Both the position numbers and the translations under genes were made by a program. Shown here piece after piece: positions 44,201 to 52,404 of a stretch of DNA of 64,000 bases (the stretch's first letter is position 1; each line of letters starts with the position of its first letter). The DNA comes from Paenibacillus polymyxa M1 (GTDB lineage: Bacteria; Bacillota; Bacilli; Paenibacillales; Paenibacillaceae): positions 248,001 to 312,000 of the forward strand of contig NC_017543.1 in NCBI RefSeq assembly GCF_000237325.1. The letters are read 5' to 3'. The notes beneath the pieces are model-generated. The model worked only from the letters and a program-made list of their open reading frames with translations, made no database searches and was not told where the DNA came from.

Positions 44201-46585
44201 CTTCCCGGTGCTGTAACGAATATCCGGGTCGATAAGGAAATTAGAGATCCGAGCAAGGCGCGGATAAGCTTTGATAGCGTTCAGTCGGCCACGTACTACA
44301 ACATTAGCGCCGTGAATCAGGAAACCAAACTTACCGATTTTAGAGCTACCGTAACCGGTTCTGTATATGAACAGATAGATAACCTTCAGCCTGGCATCAT
44401 CTATGATGTATCGGTTTTCGCTGTAAATCCAACGGGCGAAGGCGTTCAAACACATAGTTCTTATCTAAGCCTTCCAGATCGAGCTACTGATTTTACGTCT
44501 ATACAGGCAGAAGAGGATCGTATCCGGCTTCGCTGGAACACAGTTTCGACGGCAACTTACTATCAGCTGGACCGCGATGCAACGAGCGTGTATAAAGACG
44601 TGTATTTGGAATATGAAGATTTAGGGGTTCAGCCAGGAACGGAATATCTGTACCGAGTAGCAGCTGAAAATGACACCGGATTGGGAGGATATAGCGAATA
44701 TAAGGCCATTACCCTACCAGCTCAGGTGCAGAATTTTAGAACCGTTACAGCGGACGTATATTCTCTAATGACGGACTGGCTTCCAACGAAGGGAGCAGAG
44801 GGGTATAATGCCCGTGTAAACGGTGGTCCTGAAATTCCACTATCTGCGGATACTCAGCAATTTGAGTTTACATCTCTTCCTCCAGGGACTATTGCAGAGC
44901 TACGGATACGGCCTTTTAACCGTAGCGGAAGCGGAAAGGAACAGGTCATACAGTCAATTACTTTGCCGCAGCAGCCTACAGACCTGAAGGTAGAGCAGAT
45001 CGGGGAACAATCAGCTGTATTGAATTGGAAGCCGCAACATGGAGCTTCCAAATACAAAGTTAAGATCAATGATCATACCTATGTCGTTTCAGATACGAGA
45101 CTAAGCGTGGATGGATTGGAGCCTGGTACCCAATATACCTATTCAGTTCAGAGCGGTAATGCAGGTGGCTTTGGACAGCCAGTAGAGCAACAGCTGCTTA
45201 CCCTACCTTCAGCGCCATTACTGCGGGTAAAGTCTCATACTGCAACAACAGTTACCTTCACCTGGGACGGCGTACAGAGCGCACATGCGTATCATGTATC
45301 CATAAATGAAGACGGTCGTGAACAACAAACGGCGAACCATGAGGTAACATTTGATCAACTTCAGCCGGGCGTGATTTATCACTTTTCTGCACGTTCAGAA
45401 AACTCAACCGGCGTTGGACAGAGTAATAGCTATACCCATCGCTTGATTCCTGGAGCACTCTCACTTGATGATGTGAAAGTCATTGACGTTACAGAGGATT
45501 CCGTGACGATTGGATGGAAGCCTGCTCCTGGTTCTGACAGTACAAAAGTCTATGTGGGGGATCAATATATCGGAGAGACTACCGATTCAACTTTTACTTT
45601 CTCGGGGCTTGAAAGTGGGAAAAACTACGAGATACGTTTAGAACCAGTAAACAGCTCCGGAAGCGGCCCAACATCAAGTGTGACAGTAAGTACGGTTCCA
45701 AATGCTGATTATACGGTCAGTCTAAAACCGGACAGATATTCAATTCAATTCTCTTGGATATTTGATCGTCCAAACGAAATTTTTGCCATTTCTTATAAAG
45801 GAAACGAGATTTATAGAGGGAAGGCTCGGGAATTTAACTGGGATGGACTCACAGCTAATACCAACTATGAATTTTTAATTTGGACGGAAAATGAATCAGG
45901 AAAGAGAAGTGAACCCAAAAAACTAGAGACGAAGACATTAAAGAAAAAGGCATCAACTGCTGAAGGTGGAGAAAGCGTAACTAAGACAGTGAAGCCTAAT
46001 ATAGAAAAACCAAGCCAATCTAATTCAATCGTAACTTCAACGGAGAGGAAGAAAAATCGCTTCGACGACATTGACAAGACCTTTAATAAAGACAAGATAA
46101 ATGAGCTTGCCGATAATGGGATTTTGAAAGGAGTCAACGAAACAACGTTTGAACCGAACAGGCCTGTAACACGTGTTGAGTTTACTTCAATGCTTGTTAG
46201 ATCATTGAAATTATCGCAGGAACCGGAAGTATCGTTAAGTTTCAAAGATATTAACCCTACTGCGTGGTACATTGATCCACTCAAAAGTGCAATAAAGAGT
46301 CAAGTTGCTCGTGGATTTAGTAGTACAGTTTTTGCACCAGACCAGCTCATTAAGCGGGAGCAGGCGGCCAAAATGGTTAATAATGTTGTGAAGGCTACTT
46401 CAGAAGTGAATAATAATATTTACACTGACACATCTAATATTGTAGAATGGGCGAGAGAAGATGTTCTTGGACTTACCCAAGACAATTTAGTTCAAGGCTA
46501 TCCGGACGGGAGTTTCCGTCCTAAACAAAGCATTACTCGAGCGGAAGCAGCTGAAATGATATTTAACATGCTTGAAAAAAGATAA
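41222..46585 (+). CDS. Giant secreted surface protein with Ig-like, Fn3 and SLH domains, 1787 aa
   Basis: The ATG at 41222 follows AAGGAGAAG. A signal peptide ends near residue 37 (VAALAA). Domains in order: an N-terminal beta domain (about 45-200); about six or seven repeats of some 95 residues with the pattern DKTPPTKPxI...YKIG...WxDY...IYARxxDKAGNxS (about 205-900); about seven fibronectin type III-like repeats (about 905-1565); a Ser/Lys-rich linker; three S-layer-homology modules (about 1605-1787, e.g. GYPDGSFRPKQSITRAEAAEM). SLH modules bind pyruvylated wall polymer, so it is displayed on the surface, perhaps as an adhesin for mating contacts (inference). Leader family B, copy 3 controls it. 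Confidence 0.92.
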   Translation: METQNLKKYRMHSKWASGLLALMLLFTTIPMFPVAALAATVTPEAEIIGGPGCSNNLGTQAGDNWGAWNATLGRGATNVYSDSGSNRYQCGVGEPIHRFIDLGASIKSDDYRVFVFVSGNFANNIIYVSNSAGSNSWQPNGTNYNTWKVARNLYYNEDYQDKWIEITENIDLKNFRYLSSYGSQIYGGAASITQFGVRIIPKSRYLPNAPQINVGSAGQTSIGWVKDPVNVWIDGDVAPEGLNYYEYSLNGGAFQRYTGPFTVDGHGNNTIYARTVDLKNQKSDLSSAIVRIDKTAPNPPKIQVTGNSTDYAISLEAGSDDFSGISRTQYRIEGAVNQGWQDYYGVFHINQNGQSTVYARSIDNVGNVSQEVSKDVLIDNIAPDRPNILVNNINWASNDKQFTVQDGHDSGGSGVLKSQYKIGDGAWVDYVGPVIVSQENVKIYARTIDRAGNISQVTEANSNIDKTPPTTPTITLSDLNYTNKDILVTLSSGQDNLSGVQKTQYRIGNGNWLDYTEPFSITQEGRTTIFARSIDLATNISNVVTADAKIDRQPPSKPAISVSTKEWTNKDIMVTITDGVDAGSSDVLKSQYKIGESGNWSDYVAPISVGVENVKIYARTLDKAGNIGDEVMEPLRVDKTPPTKPVIQLSSGEWSNDDIQVSMTNAEDTLSGFLKNQYKIGEEGTWKDYDQQFSIPLEGQTMIYARAVDKAGNLSQETTKLLRIDKTLPTKPTISVSSSVYTTDDVTFQISGSRDDLSEVHYEYRINDGPYQDGDHGLITANGSSIITARAVDQAGNRSYEVQDITKVDKIPPNIQFTPRERDWEKSAVKVDIKYTDSIAGIAPNKRFYKVSQSSSSPTDWDMATSDSVTISIPKEGEWYLHAKASDNVGNVKEETTSYLRVQYPPEAPTLKVLSVREREVQFEWSLPNGQTLTDGYEYVLTNMTTGNTSTVSYPQNTFTDDSLEEGTEYDYVVQARNYVGTSPYSNKVHVLTLPGAVTNIRVDKEIRDPSKARISFDSVQSATYYNISAVNQETKLTDFRATVTGSVYEQIDNLQPGIIYDVSVFAVNPTGEGVQTHSSYLSLPDRATDFTSIQAEEDRIRLRWNTVSTATYYQLDRDATSVYKDVYLEYEDLGVQPGTEYLYRVAAENDTGLGGYSEYKAITLPAQVQNFRTVTADVYSLMTDWLPTKGAEGYNARVNGGPEIPLSADTQQFEFTSLPPGTIAELRIRPFNRSGSGKEQVIQSITLPQQPTDLKVEQIGEQSAVLNWKPQHGASKYKVKINDHTYVVSDTRLSVDGLEPGTQYTYSVQSGNAGGFGQPVEQQLLTLPSAPLLRVKSHTATTVTFTWDGVQSAHAYHVSINEDGREQQTANHEVTFDQLQPGVIYHFSARSENSTGVGQSNSYTHRLIPGALSLDDVKVIDVTEDSVTIGWKPAPGSDSTKVYVGDQYIGETTDSTFTFSGLESGKNYEIRLEPVNSSGSGPTSSVTVSTVPNADYTVSLKPDRYSIQFSWIFDRPNEIFAISYKGNEIYRGKAREFNWDGLTANTNYEFLIWTENESGKRSEPKKLETKTLKKKASTAEGGESVTKTVKPNIEKPSQSNSIVTSTERKKNRFDDIDKTFNKDKINELADNGILKGVNETTFEPNRPVTRVEFTSMLVRSLKLSQEPEVSLSFKDINPTAWYIDPLKSAIKSQVARGFSSTVFAPDQLIKREQAAKMVNNVVKATSEVNNNIYTDTSNIVEWAREDVLGLTQDNLVQGYPDGSFRPKQSITRAEAAEMIFNMLEKR

Positions 46586-46597
46586 ACGAAACGAAAG

Positions 46598-46621
46598 AGG
46601 GGCTTACTAGCCCCTTTTTTT
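46598..46621 (+). terminator. Intrinsic terminator
   Basis: AGGGGCT pairs with AGCCCCT, followed by a T-run, just after the SLH gene. Confidence 0.85.
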
Positions 46622-46796
46622 GTTATATACGAAAAAATAAAACTGAAATTCCTGGAATGCTTAGGGTATGAGTTACGGTAATACATGAGGCGAATTTGGC
46701 TATACTTTTTTTGGTATATGTCTGAGACTTTTTTAGCCGGGCAGATCGCCTACAGTTTACTCAAACGGATGTTGTGTCGCTGTTGCGGTTCAGGTA

Positions 46797-46835
46797 GAAC
46801 CAGTAGCTAAAAGGAATCTACTGGTTCTCATTTCT
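46797..46835 (+). terminator. Intrinsic terminator
   Basis: GAACCAGTAG pairs with CTACTGGTTC, then a T-rich stretch (CTCATTTCTCTT). Confidence 0.65.
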
Positions 46836-46897
46836 CTTCACAGTGATAGAATGACGAGTGATTATATTAGGGTGTGGTTATGTTATTGTTGGCGGAT

Positions 46898-46965
46898 AAG
46901 TCTCAGTTATAATCCAAAAAAACGTAAAAAGTCTCAGTTATAAAGCAAGAAAGTATCACTTATAA
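46898..46965 (+). repeat. Three iteron-like direct repeats
   Basis: AAGTCTCAGTTATAA at 46898-46912 and 46929-46943, and the variant AAGTATCACTTATAA at 46951-46965. Starts are 31 and 22 bp apart, about three and two helical turns. An inverted half-copy, CTGAGACTT, lies at 46722-46730. They could be operators, iterons or centromere-like sites. Confidence 0.7.
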
Positions 46966-47153
46966 CTAGAAATTTTAGGAATGTAAGAATAACTTTTGTC
47001 TTAAGTATTGCCATTACTCATAACGGGTTCTTTCTTACCTCAATTTAATCTTTATTCATGGGCACTTTTTCACGTTTTTTCTGTTTTTTTCAGTCTTTAC
47101 TCTATTAAAAGTAATTAGTTCAGATAACAATATGTTTAGGAGGGGGTTTTTGG

Positions 47154-47462
47154 ATGTTAACAATAGAAAGATTAGAAATGAAGGGTTTTTGTAAGATCTA
47201 TAAACGAAGATCAGCAAGGGAAACCGGAGTACTATAAAGAGAGTTTCTAGAACCAAACATTGTCGAGACACTTCAAACATATCTAGGTGAATCTGTTGGA
47301 GAATTCGATTTTCATCTTAATGGTATTTATTGTGTTTTGGAGATCAAAGCAGATTTAACCTCAGGACAGTATTTACTTGCCGAAAATGACTATGACAATG
47401 GCTATATGGTCCATGATCCACTTACGCCAGAAGAATTTGAACGATTACTAGATATCATTTAG
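47154..47462 (+). pseudogene. Gene with in-frame TAA, about 102 aa
   Basis: The ATG at 47154 follows AGGAGGGGG. The frame is open to TAG 47460 except for one TAA at 47235. After it the same frame continues with good coding character (FLEPNIVETLQTYL; DLTSGQYLLAENDYDNGYMVHDPLTPEEFERLLDII). The second half looks like a complete small acidic protein domain. Either a nonsense mutation or, less likely, recoding. Family not recognised. Confidence 0.6.
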
Positions 47463-47838
47463 CCAAAGCTGTTGATAAACAACTATGCATGATGAAAATG
47501 ATGTTATAAGGCTGCTGGGATAATCCGGTAGTTTTTTCTTATTGGAACTATAGCAAATACCAGCTTGGCATATTGTCGACTAGAAGACTTTTCGCAAAAC
47601 GGTCCAAAAATAAATATTTCACTATATGAAAAATTCACAAAAAGAAACAATAAAATGTTTAAACGGTCATTTTACTCATCTCCCTGGCAATGTCAACTTT
47701 TTATCATGCAAAAACCCTCCAGTAGGAGGGTTTCGAACTATACGAAAAATTATTGAAGCTTGCTTACAAGAACAAACGTTTCAGGGGAAAACGTACAAGG
47801 AATACAAAGATGTAAGTTTTGATGGAAATTTTATCCAC
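47463..47838 (+). other. Short frames without support
   Basis: Two overlapping open frames (47565-47756 and 47626-47844) lack ribosome sites, and both run through the terminator-like hairpin at 47712-47733 (AAACCCTCC / GGAGGGTTT). I treat the stretch as non-coding or decayed. Confidence 0.4.
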
Positions 47839-48279
47839 CTATAATAGTTTCTTCAGTTGTGATACACGGCCATTAGATACCTCAAGCCATTTAGCATAAT
47901 CTCGTAGCTTGGCATTTGGGTACTTGCGAATAAGTTCTCTTAGTTGCTCTAACATTTGCTCTGACGTTTTGTATGCTCTCTTTTCTATATTTTTCATTTC
48001 TTTAGCTATAGGGATTTTATTAACACCAATGTTTTCTTTTAAATCGAACATGCAGGTTTTACATAATAGTGAACCTTTAAAATAGCTTAGTTCATCAGGA
48101 GAATTGCACATTTTACAAGAGACACCACAATATTTCTGAACAATCATTAATTTAGTTTCAACATCTATAAAAAATTCTATTTTGTCTCCAGCGTCAATGT
48201 TTAGTGAGAAGCGTATTTCCTTTGGAATAACCATTCGGCCTAAATAGTCAAGTGGACGAACCATACCAGTATTTTTCAA
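47839..48279 (-). CDS. AbrB-type regulator with zinc ribbon and C-terminal HTH, 146 aa
   Basis: The N-terminal 50 residues match the SpoVT/AbrB swapped-hairpin DNA-binding domain (MVRPLDYLGRMVIPKEIRFSLNIDAGDKIEFFID). A zinc-binding module follows (CKMC about 56-59, CKTC about 73-76). The end (AKLRDYAKWLEVSNGRVSQLKKLL) reads as a helix-turn-helix. Such three-part proteins are transition-state-type repressors by family. A close paralogue lies just upstream at 48362 and a dead third copy beyond it. Confidence 0.85.
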   Translation of the reverse strand: MKNTGMVRPLDYLGRMVIPKEIRFSLNIDAGDKIEFFIDVETKLMIVQKYCGVSCKMCNSPDELSYFKGSLLCKTCMFDLKENIGVNKIPIAKEMKNIEKRAYKTSEQMLEQLRELIRKYPNAKLRDYAKWLEVSNGRVSQLKKLL

Positions 48280-48361
48280 ATTAAAATCTCCTTATTAAAA
48301 TGAAGTTATGAAACATTAGTAGATTTAAGATATAAAATTAAAAAACGATTGTATCAAATTA

Positions 48362-48808
48362 CTATAATAACTTCTTTAACATTGATATTCGACTTTGCGA
48401 TACCTCAAGCTGCTGAGCATATTCATTCTGCTTTGCATTTGGGTTCTCACGTATGAGTTCTCTAAGTTTTTCTAATTGTTGATCTAGTGGAATAGACGGT
48501 CTTTTTTCTTTACTTTTAGTTTTCCTAACAACAGGGATTGGGATTTTATAATCACTATTGTTTTCTTTTAATTCTTGTATACAATTCTTACAGAGAAATG
48601 AATTCTTGAAGTAGGTAAGCTCTTCGATTGAATTGCACATTTTACAGGACACACCATTATATTTACTTACACTCAATAAGCATGCCTCAGGATCTATAAA
48701 AAATTCTAAAGAGTCTCCAGCATCGATTCCCATTGTTAACCGAATCTCCTTCGGAATAACTATCCTACCTAGTGAATCTAAGGGACGACTCATACCAGTG
48801 GTCTTCAA
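48362..48808 (-). CDS. AbrB-type regulator with zinc ribbon and C-terminal HTH, 148 aa (paralogue)
   Basis: Same architecture as the gene at 47839: AbrB domain (MSRPLDSLGRIVIPKEIRLTMGIDAGDSLEFFID), cysteine pairs CKMC and CKNC, and a C-terminal helix-turn-helix (NEYAQQLEVSQSRISMLKKLL). A ribosome site GGAGG stands upstream on the minus strand. Together with its neighbour it forms a tandem duplication. Targets are unknown; AT-rich promoters of the element are plausible. Confidence 0.85.
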   Translation of the reverse strand: MKTTGMSRPLDSLGRIVIPKEIRLTMGIDAGDSLEFFIDPEACLLSVSKYNGVSCKMCNSIEELTYFKNSFLCKNCIQELKENNSDYKIPIPVVRKTKSKEKRPSIPLDQQLEKLRELIRENPNAKQNEYAQQLEVSQSRISMLKKLL

Positions 48809-48863
48809 AATATTATCCTCCTTTTTGATCTTATGTGAGTTATTTAAAATTGTAGGAAGGAAA

Positions 48864-49260
48864 CTACTACATCCTTTTCAACAAACGCAGTTTATTGCTT
48901 AACTGGTTTATATGAGCTTGTGAATTACTAAACATATTGGCATATACAGAGATTGTGTGGCATTGGGATCTTTCTTATATAAATCTGAAAGCAATGGAGC
49001 CATAACCTCCTTAAGTTGTAAAACTATTTATTCATATAAAGGATCATAAGTGTATATATCCAACTACTACATATCAATGCACCTTTGTTAGAAGTTAAGT
49101 TATCATTCGATTCACAGAAAAACTACAGGGATGTCCAAAATACCTGCAAAGTATTACACGCGTTTGTTCATCTATAAAGATTTCTAACGAATCATGCGTA
49201 GAAGTATTAGATCTCTTTGGGAATTACGAAGCGACCTGTAAAGCTTAATAGTCTTGTCAT
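48864..49260 (-). pseudogene. Third AbrB-type copy, decayed
   Basis: On the minus strand, ATG 49260 opens MTRLLSFTGRFVIPKEI, the start of the AbrB fold, followed by stops. Further fragments match later parts of the paralogues in order: EIFIDEQTRVI-like, then LSDLYKKDPNATQSLY and the HTH-like end near 48870-48960, in shifted frames. So the tandem array once had three members. Confidence 0.7.
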
Positions 49261-49449
49261 TTTTGCCTAAAGCATCCTGAAGATTTCTTCTAAATTCAAA
49301 AATAAAGAAACAAGACAGAAGTATTGATTTTGTACCAAAAGATGGTATTATTATGAATATATAAAAACCCTAATTATAATATATGTTTACCAATTCTAAT
49401 TTTTATTGTTATGTGTATCATATAAGATCGCTGAAAGGGTGGTTTATTC

Positions 49450-50847
49450 ATGGAAATCACACCTACGATTAGAGCAGAATTAGGAAAACACTTAAAAAGA
49501 GAAGGATTGACCATGACCGGTTTTGCGCTTATTGCAGGCATGAATCCTGGAACTGTAAGTGGCATAGTAACCGGCAATCGCATTATTTCGGCTCTCCAAT
49601 TGGATCTCATTACAAAAGGAATGAACTTACCCCCTGACCATTTTTTTGATATCTACGTTAACGAGTGTGTGTTAGACAAACCTACTAATTGGAAAAGAAT
49701 AAGTCCTTTCTTGTATAGATGTATAAAACTTAATAGATTGGATTGCTTAAAAAAAGTGGTAGGAATGCTGCTAGACAATCCCACTTATTTGTCTCAACTA
49801 TTTGATCTAGCCGAAGAGTCGTTGAAAAATGGATATAAAGAAGCTGCTGCTTATCTATTCGAAAATGTTGCAGAGAGTGAAAAGCATCAGCACTCAGAAC
49901 GACTTGCTATGTCACAATATCGCTTATTCCAACTTGCTATAGGAAAAGATCGAAATCGGAACCTTGACGCTGCTACTAAATTTGAAACATTTGTGAATCG
50001 GCTAAGCGAAGTTGATCAACTTGATGCCTTAAAAGATTTATCGAATGTATTCAGATCATTGAGTAAATGGGACAAGGTTTATAAGTATTCTGAACAGATG
50101 GGACGAATGGGTAAAGCCTACTATGATTTAGTTCATAATTCTGAACGTAAAGAACAGGAATCACATAAAAATTTAAGTAGACCTTTATTCGTATACATAG
50201 CGTACGCTGAATTAATGTGTGCTAATGCATGTGATGCAAAAGGAAATCACAAACTGGCATTAAAGCATCTAAATAACTATACCGATTTAAGTTGGGTAAA
50301 AGAGAAGGACCCTGATACACTGCTTTGGATTGGTAAATTTCAACACTGGGCGAAAATCAATACATACGTAAACAGATTAATGTCTGGAGATGTGAGTGTT
50401 CTACCGGATTACGTAGATTATATGGCTGGAGAAGAACACATTTTTGCAGAGCTTCTTAACGTGATTGAAGCAGCCAACCGATACAATGTGGATGTGGACT
50501 ATATACTCCAGCGTTTTGAATCTAAAATAGCAGCGTATCAAGAATCATCTTCTTCAGACATGTACTCACAACAATTTTTGCCTCAACAGTACGCACGATT
50601 TTGGTACAAGTTGGCTAAATACAGTCTGAATAAAGGCAGATATCCGTATGGGTTTAAATGTTTAATACATTCATTAGAAAAAGCTGGTACAATTAATCAT
50701 GCACGACTTATTGCTAATTGTGCAGGCCTGTTTGACCGTTTCAGAGAGTATGCAGCTCCTGAAACACTGGCCCAATACCATTTTATTTATCAGGAGGTGT
50801 GGGAGACAAATGATGAAAAAGATGGCTTTGTTTTTGATGACGAGTAG
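49450..50847 (+). CDS. Peptide-responsive regulator of the RRNPP type (AloR/AimR-like), 465 aa
   Basis: The ATG at 49450 follows GAAAGGGTGG. Residues about 5-60 form a helix-turn-helix (GKHLKREGLTMTGFALIAGMNPGTVSGI split by turns). The rest is all-helical, tetratricopeptide-like repeats that in this family bind a short secreted peptide after its re-import. Directly overlapping its 3' end is a 40-codon gene for a signal-peptide-bearing precursor (50810), the hallmark of such receptor/peptide pairs. A small dyad (TACC-N7-GGTA at 49333-49347) upstream may be its own operator. Confidence 0.85.
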   Translation: MEITPTIRAELGKHLKREGLTMTGFALIAGMNPGTVSGIVTGNRIISALQLDLITKGMNLPPDHFFDIYVNECVLDKPTNWKRISPFLYRCIKLNRLDCLKKVVGMLLDNPTYLSQLFDLAEESLKNGYKEAAAYLFENVAESEKHQHSERLAMSQYRLFQLAIGKDRNRNLDAATKFETFVNRLSEVDQLDALKDLSNVFRSLSKWDKVYKYSEQMGRMGKAYYDLVHNSERKEQESHKNLSRPLFVYIAYAELMCANACDAKGNHKLALKHLNNYTDLSWVKEKDPDTLLWIGKFQHWAKINTYVNRLMSGDVSVLPDYVDYMAGEEHIFAELLNVIEAANRYNVDVDYILQRFESKIAAYQESSSSDMYSQQFLPQQYARFWYKLAKYSLNKGRYPYGFKCLIHSLEKAGTINHARLIANCAGLFDRFREYAAPETLAQYHFIYQEVWETNDEKDGFVFDDE

Positions 50848-50932
50848 TCTTGTTCTGGTATTTGCCCTGCCAGTTCAGGCTACTGCGACTCAGTACCTGG
50901 TCCAACTTCAAGAACACATTGGTGGAGCATAA
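50810..50932 (+). CDS. Quorum-sensing peptide precursor, 40 aa
   Basis: The ATG at 50810 (or 50813) follows AGGAGGTG, both inside the end of the receptor gene (38-base overlap, different frame). The signal peptide is MKKMALFLMTSSLVLVFALPVQATA, with its core broken here as LFLMTSSLVLVFALP and a cleavage site near QA-TA. The remaining tail ends VQLQEHIGGA; by analogy with Aip, Phr and AimP peptides the active signal would be its last 5-10 residues. The terminator at 50942-50968 follows. The exact mature peptide is inferred. Confidence 0.8.
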   Translation: MMKKMALFLMTSSLVLVFALPVQATATQYLVQLQEHIGGA

Positions 50933-50941
50933 TTAGGTAGT

Positions 50942-50968
50942 GACCAGCTTAAAAAGCTGGTCTTTTTT
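50942..50968 (+). terminator. Intrinsic terminator
   Basis: GACCAGCTT pairs with AAGCTGGTC, followed by a T-run, after the receptor/peptide pair. The following 50969-51370 is AT-rich with no gene. Confidence 0.85.
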
Positions 50969-51370
50969 GATGTTTCAATAATGATCTTATGACGTGGACT
51001 AATTTAGAAAAATGATTTTGTAACCAATCTAATTTGCAAATAAGTATTAAAGATGTAAAGAGTTAAGTAAATTTAGACGAGTCAAACAATCATTTTTTCA
51101 AGCACCCCCTATGCAAAAATAAACAGCTTATTACATAACGTAATTTATTGTTATATAAAATGCATTTTTTGTGAGTATAATACAAACTCATGTCATAATA
51201 TGTAATAAATTGAGATCTTCTAGTTATCTTATTACCAGTTCATAAAGCTCTTTTTAATTCAAGCAAATAAATTTTTATTAAATAAATTTTTTTGTTTTCT
51301 GACTGTTAAAATTTGTTTAGCTTTTTCCACATTCAACCCTAAAATGAGATACATTAGGAGGGAATGAGAT

Positions 51371-51589
51371 ATGGATTCTGCTATAGTATTGGATCAAGAG
51401 CTAGAAGATGCTCGAAAACGATTATATGAGCTAACTGAACTGTATGGTCTTAGTCATGCTTGTGTACTTGAACAGTCTATGTTTTTGGATGAACTGATAA
51501 ATGAACACAATCGTATCTCACAACTAAAGAAGAAATTAGTAACTCTTTCGTGTGCAGAAAAAACTTTAAATTATCACGAAATACAATAA
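51371..51589 (+). CDS. Spo0E-like aspartyl-phosphate phosphatase, 72 aa
   Basis: The ATG at 51371 follows AGGAGGGA. The size and two-helix pattern fit the Spo0E family; the signature SxxLD appears as SMFLDELIN (about residues 36-44). Family members remove phosphate from Spo0A and so delay sporulation. An element-borne copy next to quorum sensing may hold the host in a growing, mating-competent state (inference). Confidence 0.8.
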   Translation: MDSAIVLDQELEDARKRLYELTELYGLSHACVLEQSMFLDELINEHNRISQLKKKLVTLSCAEKTLNYHEIQ

Positions 51590-51857
51590 CTGAAGATTTT
51601 TTATAATTAAAGCTTTAAGGCTATTCTCCTCAGGGGCCGTTATTATATACATCATATATTGTTCAAGTGGACAATTGAAGATATCATCGAGGGTTTTGAA
51701 GTCGGAGTGCAATTACGCTTGATAAATGTCGTACTTGTTTTTTTATAGGTGAGTTACGGGAATGCTATATTTTTTAAAATGTAATATTATAGGTTAAGAA
51801 GGTGCATAGAGGGGAGTACCTAACATATGAGTTTGATCAACTTTCTTGGAGGAATGT

Positions 51858-52055
51858 ATGAAACGTTTTTTTAATGAAATGAGAAAAGAAAAACTATTAT
51901 TGATTGATATTATAATGGTGCCTGGTTTACTAGTATATTTATCTCTCGACATTTTCTACCTACATAAACTGCCTACTTCAGTAATAGTAGGTCTTTCAGT
52001 TGTGGAATTGGTCTATGTAACATTTAATTCAGAAAGAATTAAAAGTAAGGATTAA
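51858..52055 (+). CDS. Small membrane protein, 65 aa
   Basis: The ATG at 51858 lies seven bases after TTGGAGGA. A basic N-terminus (KRFFNEMRKEK) is followed by two hydrophobic segments (LLIDIIMVPGLLVYLSL and TSVIVGLSVVELVYV). No recognised family. It stands alone; the hairpin at 52196-52236 lies downstream. Confidence 0.55.
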   Translation: MKRFFNEMRKEKLLLIDIIMVPGLLVYLSLDIFYLHKLPTSVIVGLSVVELVYVTFNSERIKSKD

Positions 52056-52195
52056 AGCTGAGGTCTTACTTCTCCTAAAATGCTTGGGAGTCGATTGTAG
52101 GTAGATTAGAGGATTTTATTCAATTGTTGTAGTTAACAAAGTAGAACAATTTACTCTGATGAATTCAGAAATTTCAAAATGGGAACCAGGGTATA

Positions 52196-52236
52196 AAGAA
52201 TACAGTCTCCTACTCATATGGGAGCTGTATTCTTAA
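52196..52236 (+). terminator. Terminator-like hairpin
   Basis: AAGAATACAGTCTCC pairs with GGGAGCTGTATTCTT; only a short T-run follows. The rest of 52056-52404 holds no gene. Confidence 0.55.
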
Positions 52237-52404
52237 ATATCTATAAGAATCATATCTATATAGTCACAAATGACACATATTTTCCTTTCTGAAACCATGC
52301 AGAGTCTTAAGCTAGAGCTACAATTTTGGGTTTTACTGATTGCTTCCGGTACAGCGGTGTAAGAGAAGTCATACCTAGTGTACTAATGATGCATCATTAA
52401 TTTA

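Larger units (their letters stand above)
46622..47153 (+). other. Non-coding stretch with terminator and iteron-like repeats
   Basis: No gene. It contains a second terminator (46797-46835) and the repeats at 46898-46965. The ribosome site AGGAGGGGG for the broken gene at 47154 ends it. Confidence 0.55.

Noticed and set aside
41222..46585. Minus-strand frames within the giant SLH gene
   Set aside because: They are shadows of the repeat structure, without start signals.
47565..47844. Two overlapping ORFs of 63 and 72 codons
   Set aside because: No ribosome sites, and a perfect hairpin lies within both frames.
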